Shown here: positions 30,237-37,858 of the stretch, piece by piece
Layout: each line of letters opens with the position of its first letter
Position numbering within the stretch: the first letter of the stretch is position 1
Source: JAJTHJ01 sp046316025
GTDB taxonomy: Bacteria; Pseudomonadota; Gammaproteobacteria; Burkholderiales; Burkholderiaceae_F
Assembly: GCA_046316025.1 (NCBI GenBank)
Contig: JBKCXU010000063.1
Location: forward strand, 1 to 46,521
Direction: 5' to 3'
Length of the DNA stretch: 46,521 nucleotides
Translations under genes and position numbers: made by a program
Notes under the pieces: model-generated
Databases searched by the model: none
Told to the model about the DNA's origin: nothing
The model's input: only the letters and a program-made list of their open reading frames with translations

Positions 30237-31604
30237 ATGCCCGTTTCCCTTTACAACACGCTGACCCGGCAACATGAGCCGGTCGTTCCTCTCGAACCCG
30301 GCCACGTGCGCATGTACGTGTGCGGGATGACGGTCTACGACCTGTGCCACCTGGGGCACGCACGTACCTTCATCGCCTTCGACCTGGCGGTGCGCTGGCT
30401 GCGCGCGCGCGGTCTGCGCGTGACCTACGTGCGCAACTTCACCGACGTGGACGACAAGATCATCCGCCGCGCCGCCGAGCGCGGCATCACACCGTCGGAG
30501 TTGACCGAAGAAAACATCCGCGCCATGCACGAGGACTTCGATGCGCTGGGCATCCTGCGGCCGGACGCCGAGCCGCGTGCCACGCAACACATTCCGCAGA
30601 TGCTCGATCTGATCGGCCTGCTGGAGAAGAAAGACCTCGCCTACCAACCGGAGCCTGGCGCCGACGTGATGTTTGCGGTGCGCAAGTTTGCGGGCTACGG
30701 CAAGCTGTCGGGCCGCACGCTGGACGAACTGCGCGCCGGCGAGCGGGTGGCGGTCGATGCCAGCAAGCGCGATCCGCTCGACTTCGTGCTGTGGAAACAA
30801 GCCAAGCCGGGCGAGCCGCAGTGGCCGTCGCGCTGGGGGCCGGGGCGGCCCGGTTGGCATATCGAGTGCTCGGCGATGGCGAGCGAGGCGCTGGGCCAGC
30901 CCTTTGACATCCACGGCGGCGGGCCGGATCTTGTGTTCCCGCACCACGAGAACGAGATCGCGCAAAGCGAAGGCGCCTGCGACAAGCCGTTTGCGCGCCT
31001 GTGGATGCACAGCGGTGCGCTGCGCGTGGGCGAAGAGAAGATGTCCAAGTCGCTCGGCAATTTTCTCACCATCCGCGCGGCGCGGGCCAAGTACGACGCG
31101 GAAGTGCTGCGCTTTCTGCTGGTGCGCTCGCACTACCGCAGCCAGATCGCCTTTACCGAGTCGCTGATCGACGACGCCAAGGCGGGTCTGACGCGGCTCT
31201 ATACGGCGCTGCGAGGCTTGGACGTGCCTGCTGCCGAGGTCGATTGGAACGAGCCGCACGCGCAGCGCTTTGCCGCGGCGATGGACGACGATCTGAACAC
31301 CGCGTCGGCGGTGGCGGTGCTCTTCGATCTGGCGGGCGAAGTCAACCGCAGCCGATCCGCAGCGCTCGCCGGGCAGTTGAAGGCCTTGGGCGGCGTGCTC
31401 GGGCTGCTGCAACGCGCTGCGGATGATTTCCTGCGCGGCGCGTCGACCAGCGACGATGCGCGCATAGACGCGCTGATCGCGCAGCGCGCCGCGGCCAAGA
31501 AGTCGCGCGACTTTGCGACTGCCGACCTTATCCGCGCCGAGCTCACCGCCGAAGGCATCGTGCTGGAAGACGGGCCCGCTGGAACGACCTGGCGGCGGAC
31601 TTGA
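30237..31604 (+). CDS. cysS: Cysteine--tRNA ligase
   Basis: A 455-aa class I synthetase from ATG 30237; the longer open frame upstream has no family similarity. MYVCGMTVYDLCHLGHARTF carries the first zinc cysteine and the HLGH form of the HIGH motif. GWHIECSAM and HHENEIAQSEG supply the other zinc ligands, and EKMSKSLGNFLT near residue 267 the KMSKS loop. The C-terminal helical domain includes ALIAQRAAAKKSRDFATAD. It charges tRNA-Cys. It heads the gene order cysS, glycosylase, accA, tilS, lysC, here interrupted by a secreted-protein gene. Confidence 0.97.
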   Translation: MPVSLYNTLTRQHEPVVPLEPGHVRMYVCGMTVYDLCHLGHARTFIAFDLAVRWLRARGLRVTYVRNFTDVDDKIIRRAAERGITPSELTEENIRAMHEDFDALGILRPDAEPRATQHIPQMLDLIGLLEKKDLAYQPEPGADVMFAVRKFAGYGKLSGRTLDELRAGERVAVDASKRDPLDFVLWKQAKPGEPQWPSRWGPGRPGWHIECSAMASEALGQPFDIHGGGPDLVFPHHENEIAQSEGACDKPFARLWMHSGALRVGEEKMSKSLGNFLTIRAARAKYDAEVLRFLLVRSHYRSQIAFTESLIDDAKAGLTRLYTALRGLDVPAAEVDWNEPHAQRFAAAMDDDLNTASAVAVLFDLAGEVNRSRSAALAGQLKALGGVLGLLQRAADDFLRGASTSDDARIDALIAQRAAAKKSRDFATADLIRAELTAEGIVLEDGPAGTTWRRT

Positions 31605-31664
31605 TTAGCGAATCGTCGGACCGGAGAGAACGAGGACAGAATTGGGCGATCCACTTCGAGAGAA

Positions 31665-31722
31665 GGCTTCATCTTCCGAAGCCATACTGGGTCGGCCAAC
31701 CGCGGGCGGGGCATGCCCCGCC
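31665..31722. repeat. Inverted repeats upstream of the secreted-protein gene
   Basis: GGCTTC (31665-31670) faces GAAGCC (31678-31683) across 7 bases. Then GGCGGGGCATGCCCCGCC (31705-31722) is a perfect 18-bp palindrome; GTCGGC (31691) and GCCGAC (31720) also mirror each other. These lie between cysS and the AT-richer segment starting near 31735 and could be a terminator or an insertion scar. Confidence 0.6.
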
Positions 31723-31801
31723 GACTTGCTAAACTCCCTAGTTATTGCAATTTGCGAGATTAAACTTTTCAGATCATCAAAACACAAGCATGGGAGGCAG
31801 T

Positions 31802-32371
31802 ATGTTCTTGCTTCAGCGGCTATCGCTCTGCATGGTTTTGGCGGGTTTCTTCGTTGGGTCGTACGCCGCTACGCAAGGCTCCCTCGGCCCCACTTCGAGC
31901 GGTACGGTACAACTGAGCGCGACCTCCCCTGTGACTCCGCGGCAAGTCTTGGTCGCCAATCTGGTGGATGTTTCAGTAACTAATGACAGCAGTTTTTGGG
32001 GCGGATCGCCTACCGGCGGTTTCGATTTCTGTCTGGTCGACACCTACGGGGGAACGGTCAGCCTCGCAATCACCAGCTCGCAAGGCACCAGCGGTGGGGG
32101 GTGGGCGTTACGATCCGCAGGCGGAAACGTGTCTGTTTACACGGTTAACGTCCGAGACGTGAGCGGATCGATCGGCTACGGCGCAAGCGACGGATCGTCG
32201 TCAACCTTTACCACCTCGCTTTCCGTTGGTGGCATCTTCACAAATCCCGCGACTTGTAGCTCGGGGAACAACAACTATAAATTCGTGATGCGGCTGCTGT
32301 CGTCGATGCCGACTTCTTTGCCTGCGACCGTGTATACGGACACGGTGACTTTGGTCGTCAGCCCGATGTAA
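31802..32371 (+). CDS. Secreted fimbrial/spore-coat-U-like protein, base composition unlike its neighbours
   Basis: A 189-aa protein with a strong GGGAGG ribosome-binding site 6 bp before ATG 31802. FLLQRLSLCMVLAGFFVGSYA is a signal peptide. The mature part is rich in Ser, Thr, Gly and Val, begins ATQGSLGPTSSGTVQLS, has two cysteines (FDFCLVD and PATCSSGN) that could form a disulfide, and ends VYTDTVTLVVSPM. This ending and the beta-strand pattern resemble Csu-type/spore-coat-U fimbrial subunits; the assignment is tentative. The gene and its leader use many A/T-ending codons, in contrast with all neighbours, which suggests horizontal acquisition. No usher or chaperone gene lies nearby. Confidence 0.7.
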   Translation: MFLLQRLSLCMVLAGFFVGSYAATQGSLGPTSSGTVQLSATSPVTPRQVLVANLVDVSVTNDSSFWGGSPTGGFDFCLVDTYGGTVSLAITSSQGTSGGGWALRSAGGNVSVYTVNVRDVSGSIGYGASDGSSSTFTTSLSVGGIFTNPATCSSGNNNYKFVMRLLSSMPTSLPATVYTDTVTLVVSPM

Positions 32372-32677
32372 TCTCGCTTGAGATCGCGCGCTTGGGTTCT
32401 CGTAAGCAATCGACGTCGCTGGCGGTCGTGCCGCATGGCTCCGACAGTTCAGACCGGTCGCGGCGCGTTCAATGACTGCCACGGCGAACCAATGTGCGGC
32501 CCGCGAGCCTGTTACCGGTCCGTATCGATTCGCTTGGAGCGCCCGGGCAAGCTTGGTGGGTTGCCAGGGCCTGCCGCGGTTGATCGCGTAGCGGGACTCG
32601 CGTAGCGGGACGGTGGCGCGCTGTAGGTGGTGCGAGCCTCGCCTCCTTGACGCTGCTTCTGGGTCTCAACCTTCGCC
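32372..32677. other. Intergenic region with a 14-bp tandem duplication
   Basis: About 306 bp with no convincing gene on either strand. TCGCGTAGCGGGAC occurs twice in direct tandem at 32585-32598 and 32599-32612. The GC content returns to the genome level by about 32400, so the foreign-looking segment seems to end close to the secreted-protein stop. No terminator with a T-run was found. Confidence 0.6.
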
Positions 32678-33316
32678 ATGCGCCCCCCTTACTGGCTCCG
32701 CGCCAAGCGCGCCCTCGCTGCCGCCGATCCGGTCATGGCGAACATCATCCGCAAGCATCCGCGCGCGCATCTGGGCTCGCGCGGCGACCCGTTCGTCACG
32801 CTCGCCCGCTCGATCGTCGGCCAGCAAATCTCCGTCAAGGCGGCCGACGCGGTCTGGGGCCGGCTGCTCGCGAGCTGTCCGCAATTGACCCCGCGCGCGG
32901 TGCTGCGCAAGCGCGTGACGACGCTGCGCGCCTGCGGGCTGTCGGAGCGCAAGGCCGAGTACCTGCGCGACCTGGCCGGCCATTTCGCCCGCGGCCGCAT
33001 CGATCCGACCCGCTTTGCCGCGCAAAGCGACGACGAGATCATTGCCGAGCTGACCGACATCCGCGGCATCGGTCGCTGGACGGCGGAGATGTTCTTGATC
33101 TTTAACCTGTTGCGGCCTAACGTGCTGCCGCTCGACGATCTGGGCCTGCTCAAGGCGGTGGCGCTGCACTACCTGGACGAGGTGCCGACCGCCGAACTGC
33201 TGCGCCGCCCGGGCCGCGAGCGGGTCGAGCGCCTGGCCGCCGCCTGGCAGCCGTGGCGCAGCGTCGCGACGTGGTACCTGTGGCGCAGCCTCGACCCAGT
33301 GCCGGTGGAGTATTGA
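32678..33316 (+). CDS. DNA-3-methyladenine glycosylase II-like (HhH-GPD family)
   Basis: A 212-aa protein. DPFVTLARSIVGQQISVKAAD is the conserved HhH-GPD entry, LTDIRGIGRWTAEMFLIF the helix-hairpin-helix, and NVLPLDDLGLLKAV the segment with the catalytic aspartate. It is shorter than E. coli AlkA (282) because the N-terminal TBP-like domain is missing, so it fits the compact AlkA/MAG form. It removes alkylated purines in base excision repair. The stop is 5 bp before accA, and the pair is typical of betaproteobacteria. Confidence 0.9.
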   Translation: MRPPYWLRAKRALAAADPVMANIIRKHPRAHLGSRGDPFVTLARSIVGQQISVKAADAVWGRLLASCPQLTPRAVLRKRVTTLRACGLSERKAEYLRDLAGHFARGRIDPTRFAAQSDDEIIAELTDIRGIGRWTAEMFLIFNLLRPNVLPLDDLGLLKAVALHYLDEVPTAELLRRPGRERVERLAAAWQPWRSVATWYLWRSLDPVPVEY

Positions 33317-33321
33317 ACCGA

Positions 33322-34296
33322 ATGGCCAAGCAAACCTACCTCGACTTCGAGCAGCCGATCGCCGAACTCGAAAACAAGATCGAGGAACTGCGCTTCGTGC
33401 AGGACGACTCGGCCGTCGATATCTCGGAGGAGATCGACCGCCTGCGCAAGAAGGCCGACGCGCAGTTGAAGGACATCTACGCCAAGCTCACGCCTTGGCA
33501 GGTGTCGCAGCTGGCGCGCCATCCGCAGCGGCCGTACACGCTCGATTACGTGCGCGACATCTTTACCGACTTCCACGAGCTGCACGGCGACCGCGCATTT
33601 GCCGACGACCTGTCGATCGTCGGCGGGCTGGCGCGCTTCAACGGCCAGCCGGTGATGGCGATCGGCCAGCAAAAGGGGCGCGACACCAAAGAGCGCACCG
33701 CGCGCAACTTCGGCATGCCCAAGCCCGAGGGCTATCGCAAGGCGCTGCGCCTGATGAAGCTCGCGGAAAAATTCGGCCTACCGGTGTTCACCTTCGTCGA
33801 TACTCCGGGCGCCTACCCCGGCATCGACGCCGAAGAGCGCGGCCAGAGCGAGGCGATCGGACGCAATCTCTTTGAGATGGCGACCCTGAAGGTGCCGATC
33901 GTCGCCACCATCATCGGCGAAGGCGGCTCCGGCGGCGCCCTGGCGATCGCCGTGGCCGACCAGGTGCTGATGCTGCAGTACGCGACCTACTCGGTGATCT
34001 CGCCCGAAGGCTGCGCGTCGATTCTGTGGAAGAGCGCCGAACGGGCGCCAGAGGCTGCCGAGGCGCTCGGCCTGACCGCGCACCGGTTGAAGGCGCTGGG
34101 CCTGATCGACAAGATCGTCGGCGAGCCGCTGGGCGGCGCGCACCGCGACCCCAAGCAGATGGCCGCACTGCTCAAGCGCGCGCTGGGCGACAGCCTGCGC
34201 CAGTTTGCCGGGATCAAAACACGCGAGCTGCTGGCGGCGCGGCAGGCGCGGCTGCTCGCCTATGGCAAGTTCAAGGAAACCGCGGTCGAAGACTGA
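33322..34296 (+). CDS. accA: Acetyl-CoA carboxylase carboxyltransferase subunit alpha
   Basis: A 324-aa protein from ATG 33322 (MAKQTYLDFEQPIAELENKI is the usual start). Residues 1-60 form the N-terminal helical part. TFVDTPGAYPGIDAEERGQ and IGEGGSGGALAI are the crotonase-fold carboxyltransferase motifs. With AccD it transfers the carboxyl group from biotin to acetyl-CoA, the committed step of fatty acid synthesis, in the cytoplasm. The 3' end overlaps tilS by 35 bp in another frame. Confidence 0.97.
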   Translation: MAKQTYLDFEQPIAELENKIEELRFVQDDSAVDISEEIDRLRKKADAQLKDIYAKLTPWQVSQLARHPQRPYTLDYVRDIFTDFHELHGDRAFADDLSIVGGLARFNGQPVMAIGQQKGRDTKERTARNFGMPKPEGYRKALRLMKLAEKFGLPVFTFVDTPGAYPGIDAEERGQSEAIGRNLFEMATLKVPIVATIIGEGGSGGALAIAVADQVLMLQYATYSVISPEGCASILWKSAERAPEAAEALGLTAHRLKALGLIDKIVGEPLGGAHRDPKQMAALLKRALGDSLRQFAGIKTRELLAARQARLLAYGKFKETAVED

Positions 34297-35713
34297 GGCG
34301 CGCGAGCCGCTGCTCGACGCGCTGCACGAGGCGGTGGCGGCCGCGGTCGCCCCTGTCGCCCCACGTGCGCCGCTGATCGAGCGACCGCGCCGCAGCCGCC
34401 CCGCGCCGCTGCTGATCGCGTTAAGTGGCGGGCGCGACTCGGTCGCGCTGCTCGACGCCGCGCTGCGCCTGCGTGCGGCCCGCGCGCCGCACTTTGCGCA
34501 GCTGCGCGCGGTGCACGTCAACCACGGTTTGCAGCAGGCGGCGGTGCAGTTCGAGGCGCACTGCGTGGCGCTGTGCGAGCGGATGGCTGTGCCGCTCGAC
34601 GTGCGGCGTACGGCGGTGCAGCGGCGCGGGCGCGGCGTGGAGGCCGCAGCGCGCGAGGCGCGCTATGCGGCGCTCGCGCAGGCGGCGCGCGACTGCGGCG
34701 CACGGCTGGTCCTGACTGCGCATCACTTGGACGATCGGATCGAGACCTTTCTGATTCAGTGGCTGCGCGGTGCGGGGCCGGAAGGCCTGGCGGCGTTTCC
34801 GCCGCTGCGCGGCTTCGAGCAAGACCTGCTCCTGCTGCGCCCGTGGAGCGAGGTCGCGCGCGCGGAGATCCACCGCTACGTCGCGCGGTGCGGGCTGAAG
34901 TACGTGGAGGACCCGACCAACGCCGATCCCACGCTGCTGCGCAATGCGCTGCGTGTCGACGTGATTCCGGTGCTGGAGCGGTTGCGTCCGGGCTTTGCGC
35001 GCGCAGTGGTGCGCTCGGTCGATCTGGTGGCCGAGACGGCGGCGGCGTTGATCGACGTGGCCGAGCACGACCTGGCCTACTGCACGGACGGCGCCGCGGC
35101 CGGCACCCTGCGGCTGGATCGCCTCGCGTTGCTGGCACCGCCGCGCCGCGCGCTGGCGCTGCGCCGCTGGCTGGCGGCGCCGGGCCGGGAGGCGCCGTCC
35201 CGCGCGCGGCTGCAACAAGTGCTGCATCAGGCGCTGCACGCGCGCGCCGATGCGAAGCTGCTGGTGCGTCTGGGCGACCGTGAACTGCGCCGCTATCGCG
35301 GCCTGCTGATGTTGCGTGCGACCTCGGTCGCCGAGCGCGACGAGACGCCGATCCAGTGGAACGGCGAGGAAGACATCGCCGTGCCGGCGTGGCGCGGGGT
35401 GCTGCGTTTTGTCGCTACCGAAGGCGCCGGCTTCGACCCGGACTGGCTGCGCGCCGCGCCGCTGGCCTTGCGCGCGCGTGGCGGCGGCGAACGCTTCAAG
35501 CCGCATCCGACCCGGCCGTCGCGCTCGCTTAAGCGCGAATTCCAGGACGCCGGCATCGCGGAGTTCGAGCGCGCTGCGTTGCCGCTGGTGTGGCGCGGCG
35601 ACGAACTCATCTACGTTGCCGGCCTTGGCGCCGACGTGCGCCTGATCGATGCCGACGGCCCACGCGTGCGACTGGAGTGGGTGCCCGACGCGGGCCTGCT
35701 CGACCGCGCCTGA
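34262..35713 (+). CDS. tilS: tRNA(Ile)-lysidine synthase
   Basis: A 483-aa protein if translated from ATG 34262, inside the end of accA; GTG 34334 would give a product 24 residues shorter and still retain the fold. LIALSGGRDSVALLDAAL near residue 53 is the PP-loop (SGGxDS), VHVNHGLQ and LVLTAHHLDDRIETFLI the following ATPase motifs, and KYVEDPTNAD the conserved downstream segment. The C-terminal substrate-binding domain runs from about residue 370 with FKPHPTRPSRSLKREFQDAG. It converts C34 of tRNA-Ile(CAU) to lysidine so that it reads AUA. Essential in most bacteria. Confidence 0.93.
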   Translation: MASSRKPRSKTEAREPLLDALHEAVAAAVAPVAPRAPLIERPRRSRPAPLLIALSGGRDSVALLDAALRLRAARAPHFAQLRAVHVNHGLQQAAVQFEAHCVALCERMAVPLDVRRTAVQRRGRGVEAAAREARYAALAQAARDCGARLVLTAHHLDDRIETFLIQWLRGAGPEGLAAFPPLRGFEQDLLLLRPWSEVARAEIHRYVARCGLKYVEDPTNADPTLLRNALRVDVIPVLERLRPGFARAVVRSVDLVAETAAALIDVAEHDLAYCTDGAAAGTLRLDRLALLAPPRRALALRRWLAAPGREAPSRARLQQVLHQALHARADAKLLVRLGDRELRRYRGLLMLRATSVAERDETPIQWNGEEDIAVPAWRGVLRFVATEGAGFDPDWLRAAPLALRARGGGERFKPHPTRPSRSLKREFQDAGIAEFERAALPLVWRGDELIYVAGLGADVRLIDADGPRVRLEWVPDAGLLDRA

Positions 35714-35769
35714 CGCGCACCGCCCCTATACTCCGCCGCCTTGCATTTCCGCAGTGAGGGCGCGCGCTC

Positions 35770-37026
35770 ATGGCGCTGATCGTTCACAAGTACGGCGGCA
35801 CCTCGGTCGGCACGACCGAGCGGATCAAGAACGTCGCCCGCCGCATCGCCAAATGGAGCCGCGCCGGCCATCGGCTGGTGGTGGTGGTTTCGGCGATGAG
35901 CGGCGAAACCAACCGCCTGCTGGCGCTGGCCAAGGACATTCAGCCCAACCCCGACCCGCGCGAGCTGGACGTGGTCGCCTCCACCGGCGAGCAGGTCACC
36001 ATCGGCCTGCTGGCGATGGCGCTCAAGGAGCAGGGCCTGACGGCCAAGAGTTACACCGGCCCGCAGGTGCACGTGCTGACCGATTCCGCCTTTACCAAGG
36101 CGCGGATCGTCGAGATCGACGAGAAGAAAATCCGCGCCGATCTGGCCGAAGGTTACGTGGTCGTGGTCGCCGGCTTCCAAGGCGCCGACGAGCACGGCAA
36201 CATCACCACGCTCGGGCGCGGCGGCTCGGACACCTCGGCGGTGGCGCTGGCCGCTGCGCTGCGCGCCGACGAGTGCCTGATTTACACCGATGTCGATGGC
36301 GTCTACACCACCGACCCGCGCATCGTGCCCGAGGCGCGACGCCTGGCCACCATCACCTTCGAAGAAATGCTGGAGATGGCGAGCCTCGGCTCCAAGGTCT
36401 TGCAGATCCGCTCGGTGGAGTTTGCCGGCAAGTACCGGGTCAAGCTGCGCGTGCTGTCCAGCCTGACCGATGCCGACATCCCGCTCGCGGAAGAAGCGGA
36501 CTCCGGCACCCTGATCACGTTCGAGGAAGACACTCCGATGGAAAAGGCCGTCATCTCCGGCATCGCCTTCTCGCGCGACGAGGCGAAGATCACCCTGACG
36601 CGCGTGCCCGACCGGCCCGGCATCGCCTACCAGATCCTGGGGCCGGTGGCCGAGGCCAACATCGACGTCGACATGATCGTGCAGAACATCAGCGTCGACG
36701 GGATGACGGATTTTTCGTTCACCGTGCATCGCAACGAATACGCCCGCGCGCTCGACGTGCTCAACGGCAAGGTCAAGGCGCACGTCGGTGCGCAGGCGGT
36801 GATCGGCGACCCGAAGATCTGCAAGGTGTCGGTGGTCGGCATCGGCATGCGCTCGCACGTGGGCATCGCCAGCCTCACTTTCCGCACGCTGGCCGAAGAA
36901 GGCATCAACATCCAGATGATCACCACCAGCGAAATCAAGGTCTCGGTCGTGGTGGACGACAAGTACATGGAACTCGCCGTGCGCGCCCTGCACAAGGCCT
37001 TCGGGCTGGAGCAGGCGCCTGCCTGA
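35770..37026 (+). CDS. lysC: Aspartate kinase
   Basis: A 418-aa monofunctional aspartokinase. IVHKYGGTSVGTTERIKNVA is the N-terminal kinase signature, GRGGSDTSAVALAAAL the substrate/ATP loop and YTDVDGVYTTDPRI the aspartate-binding segment. Two ACT domains occupy about residues 260-410 (ISGIAFSRDEAKITLTRVPD and VSVVGIGMRSHVGIASLTF), as in lysine/threonine-inhibited enzymes. It phosphorylates aspartate for the lysine, threonine and methionine pathways. An internal ATG giving a separate beta subunit is possible in this family but I cannot assign it here. Two tRNA genes follow. Confidence 0.96.
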   Translation: MALIVHKYGGTSVGTTERIKNVARRIAKWSRAGHRLVVVVSAMSGETNRLLALAKDIQPNPDPRELDVVASTGEQVTIGLLAMALKEQGLTAKSYTGPQVHVLTDSAFTKARIVEIDEKKIRADLAEGYVVVVAGFQGADEHGNITTLGRGGSDTSAVALAAALRADECLIYTDVDGVYTTDPRIVPEARRLATITFEEMLEMASLGSKVLQIRSVEFAGKYRVKLRVLSSLTDADIPLAEEADSGTLITFEEDTPMEKAVISGIAFSRDEAKITLTRVPDRPGIAYQILGPVAEANIDVDMIVQNISVDGMTDFSFTVHRNEYARALDVLNGKVKAHVGAQAVIGDPKICKVSVVGIGMRSHVGIASLTFRTLAEEGINIQMITTSEIKVSVVVDDKYMELAVRALHKAFGLEQAPA

Positions 37027-37063
37027 GCGTTCATGGGCGGCGCTACACTGCGCCCCGCGTTCC

Positions 37064-37157
37064 GGAGACGTGGCCGAGAGGTCGAAGGCACTCCCCTGCT
37101 AAGGGAGCATGCGAGCAAAAACTTGCATCAAGGGTTCGAATCCCTTCGTCTCCGCCA
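37064..37157 (+). tRNA. tRNA-Ser (anticodon GCT)
   Basis: A 7-bp acceptor stem (GGAGACG with CGTCTCC), discriminator G and an encoded CCA. The anticodon stem CTCCC/GGGAG encloses CTGCTAA with GCT at 37098-37100. The long variable arm (CATGCGAGC...CTTGCAT region) is the class II serine form, and GGTTCGAATCC is the T loop. Confidence 0.97.
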
Positions 37158-37208
37158 GTACCCTCGCGGTCCGGCCGCGGCGCTGGGCGCTGCTACACTC
37201 CGCGCCGT

Positions 37209-37285
37209 GCGCCCGTAGCTCAGTTGGATAGAGTACTTGGCTACGAACCAAGGGGTCGTGGGTTCGAATCCTGCCGGGCGCGCCA
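37209..37285 (+). tRNA. tRNA-Arg (anticodon ACG)
   Basis: 77 bases with CCA encoded. The acceptor stem GCGCCCG pairs with CGGGCGC; TAGCTCAGTTGGATAGAG is the D arm; the anticodon stem CTTGG/CCAAG encloses CTACGAA with ACG at 37243-37245 (A34 normally becomes inosine). GGTTCGAATCC is the T arm. Confidence 0.97.
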
Positions 37286-37295
37286 GTAACGATAC

Positions 37296-37335
37296 AAAGG
37301 GCCGGGTGCGGCGATGCATCCGGCCCTTTTCTTTT
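37296..37335 (+). terminator. Strong intrinsic terminator after the tRNA pair
   Basis: AAAGGGCCGGGTGC (37296-37309) pairs with GCATCCGGCCCTTT (37316-37329), 14 bp with one G-T pair, followed by a T-rich tail (TTTTCTTTT). It separates the lysC/tRNA unit from the sox cluster. Confidence 0.93.
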
Positions 37336-37436
37336 GCCGCCGCTGCCTATGTGAGCGGCCTCACGTTGGCTGCGCCGCAGCGCGGGTTTTCGTTGACCGC
37401 GCCACCGGGTCTGCGCGAGCATGCGCGCCGCTCGTT

Positions 37437-37450
37437 CATATGAGCATATG
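37437..37450. promoter_or_regulatory. Perfect palindrome at the ArsR-type regulator start, probable autoregulatory operator
   Basis: CATATG-AG-CATATG: 6-bp arms with a 2-bp spacer, overlapping the ATG at 37440 and ending 8 bp before the second in-frame ATG (37458). Dyads of this size next to ArsR-family genes often bind the regulator. Function inferred from position and symmetry. Confidence 0.55.
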
Positions 37451-37820
37451 CGCACAAATGCCCGCCGCTGCCGCCGACGCTGAACTGAACCGCCTGTTCG
37501 AGACGGTCTCCGGCTACTTCGCGCTTCTGGCCGAGCCGACGCGGTTGAAGATCCTTAACGCGCTGTGCGATGGTGAGCGTAGCGTGGGCGAGGTCGCGGC
37601 GCGGGTGGATTCGACCCAGACCAACGTGTCGCGCCACCTGAATTTGATGTACGGGCGCGGCGTGCTGACGCGCCGGCGCGAGGGGGCGATGACCTTCTAT
37701 GCAGTGGCCGACGCCAACGTGGTGGCGTTGTGCCGCTCGGCCTGCTCGCACATCGCCGGGCCGGCGGGCGACCACGCGGCCGGCGCGCGGGCGCTGCGGC
37801 GCTTCATGCCCAAACACTGA
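37440..37820 (+). CDS. ArsR-family transcriptional regulator of the sox cluster
   Basis: A 126-aa winged-helix protein from ATG 37440; ATG 37458 is an alternative that leaves the palindrome just upstream. LAEPTRLKILNALCDGERSVGEVAARV is the ArsR start and TQTNVSRHLNLMYGRGVLTRRREG contains the recognition helix and wing. Cysteines lie at 4, 43, 98 and 102; C43 with C98 or C102 occupies positions similar to the redox pair of persulfide-sensing SoxR/BigR/SqrR repressors, so sulfane sulfur may be the inducer (inference). The gene is 38 bp upstream of soxC on the same strand and probably represses the cluster. It is not the MerR-type SoxR of the superoxide response. Symbol withheld to avoid that confusion. 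Confidence 0.88.
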   Translation: MSICAQMPAAAADAELNRLFETVSGYFALLAEPTRLKILNALCDGERSVGEVAARVDSTQTNVSRHLNLMYGRGVLTRRREGAMTFYAVADANVVALCRSACSHIAGPAGDHAAGARALRRFMPKH

Positions 37821-37858
37821 TGTTCTAGCCAAGAAGAAAGAAAGGGAGCAGTACGCTC

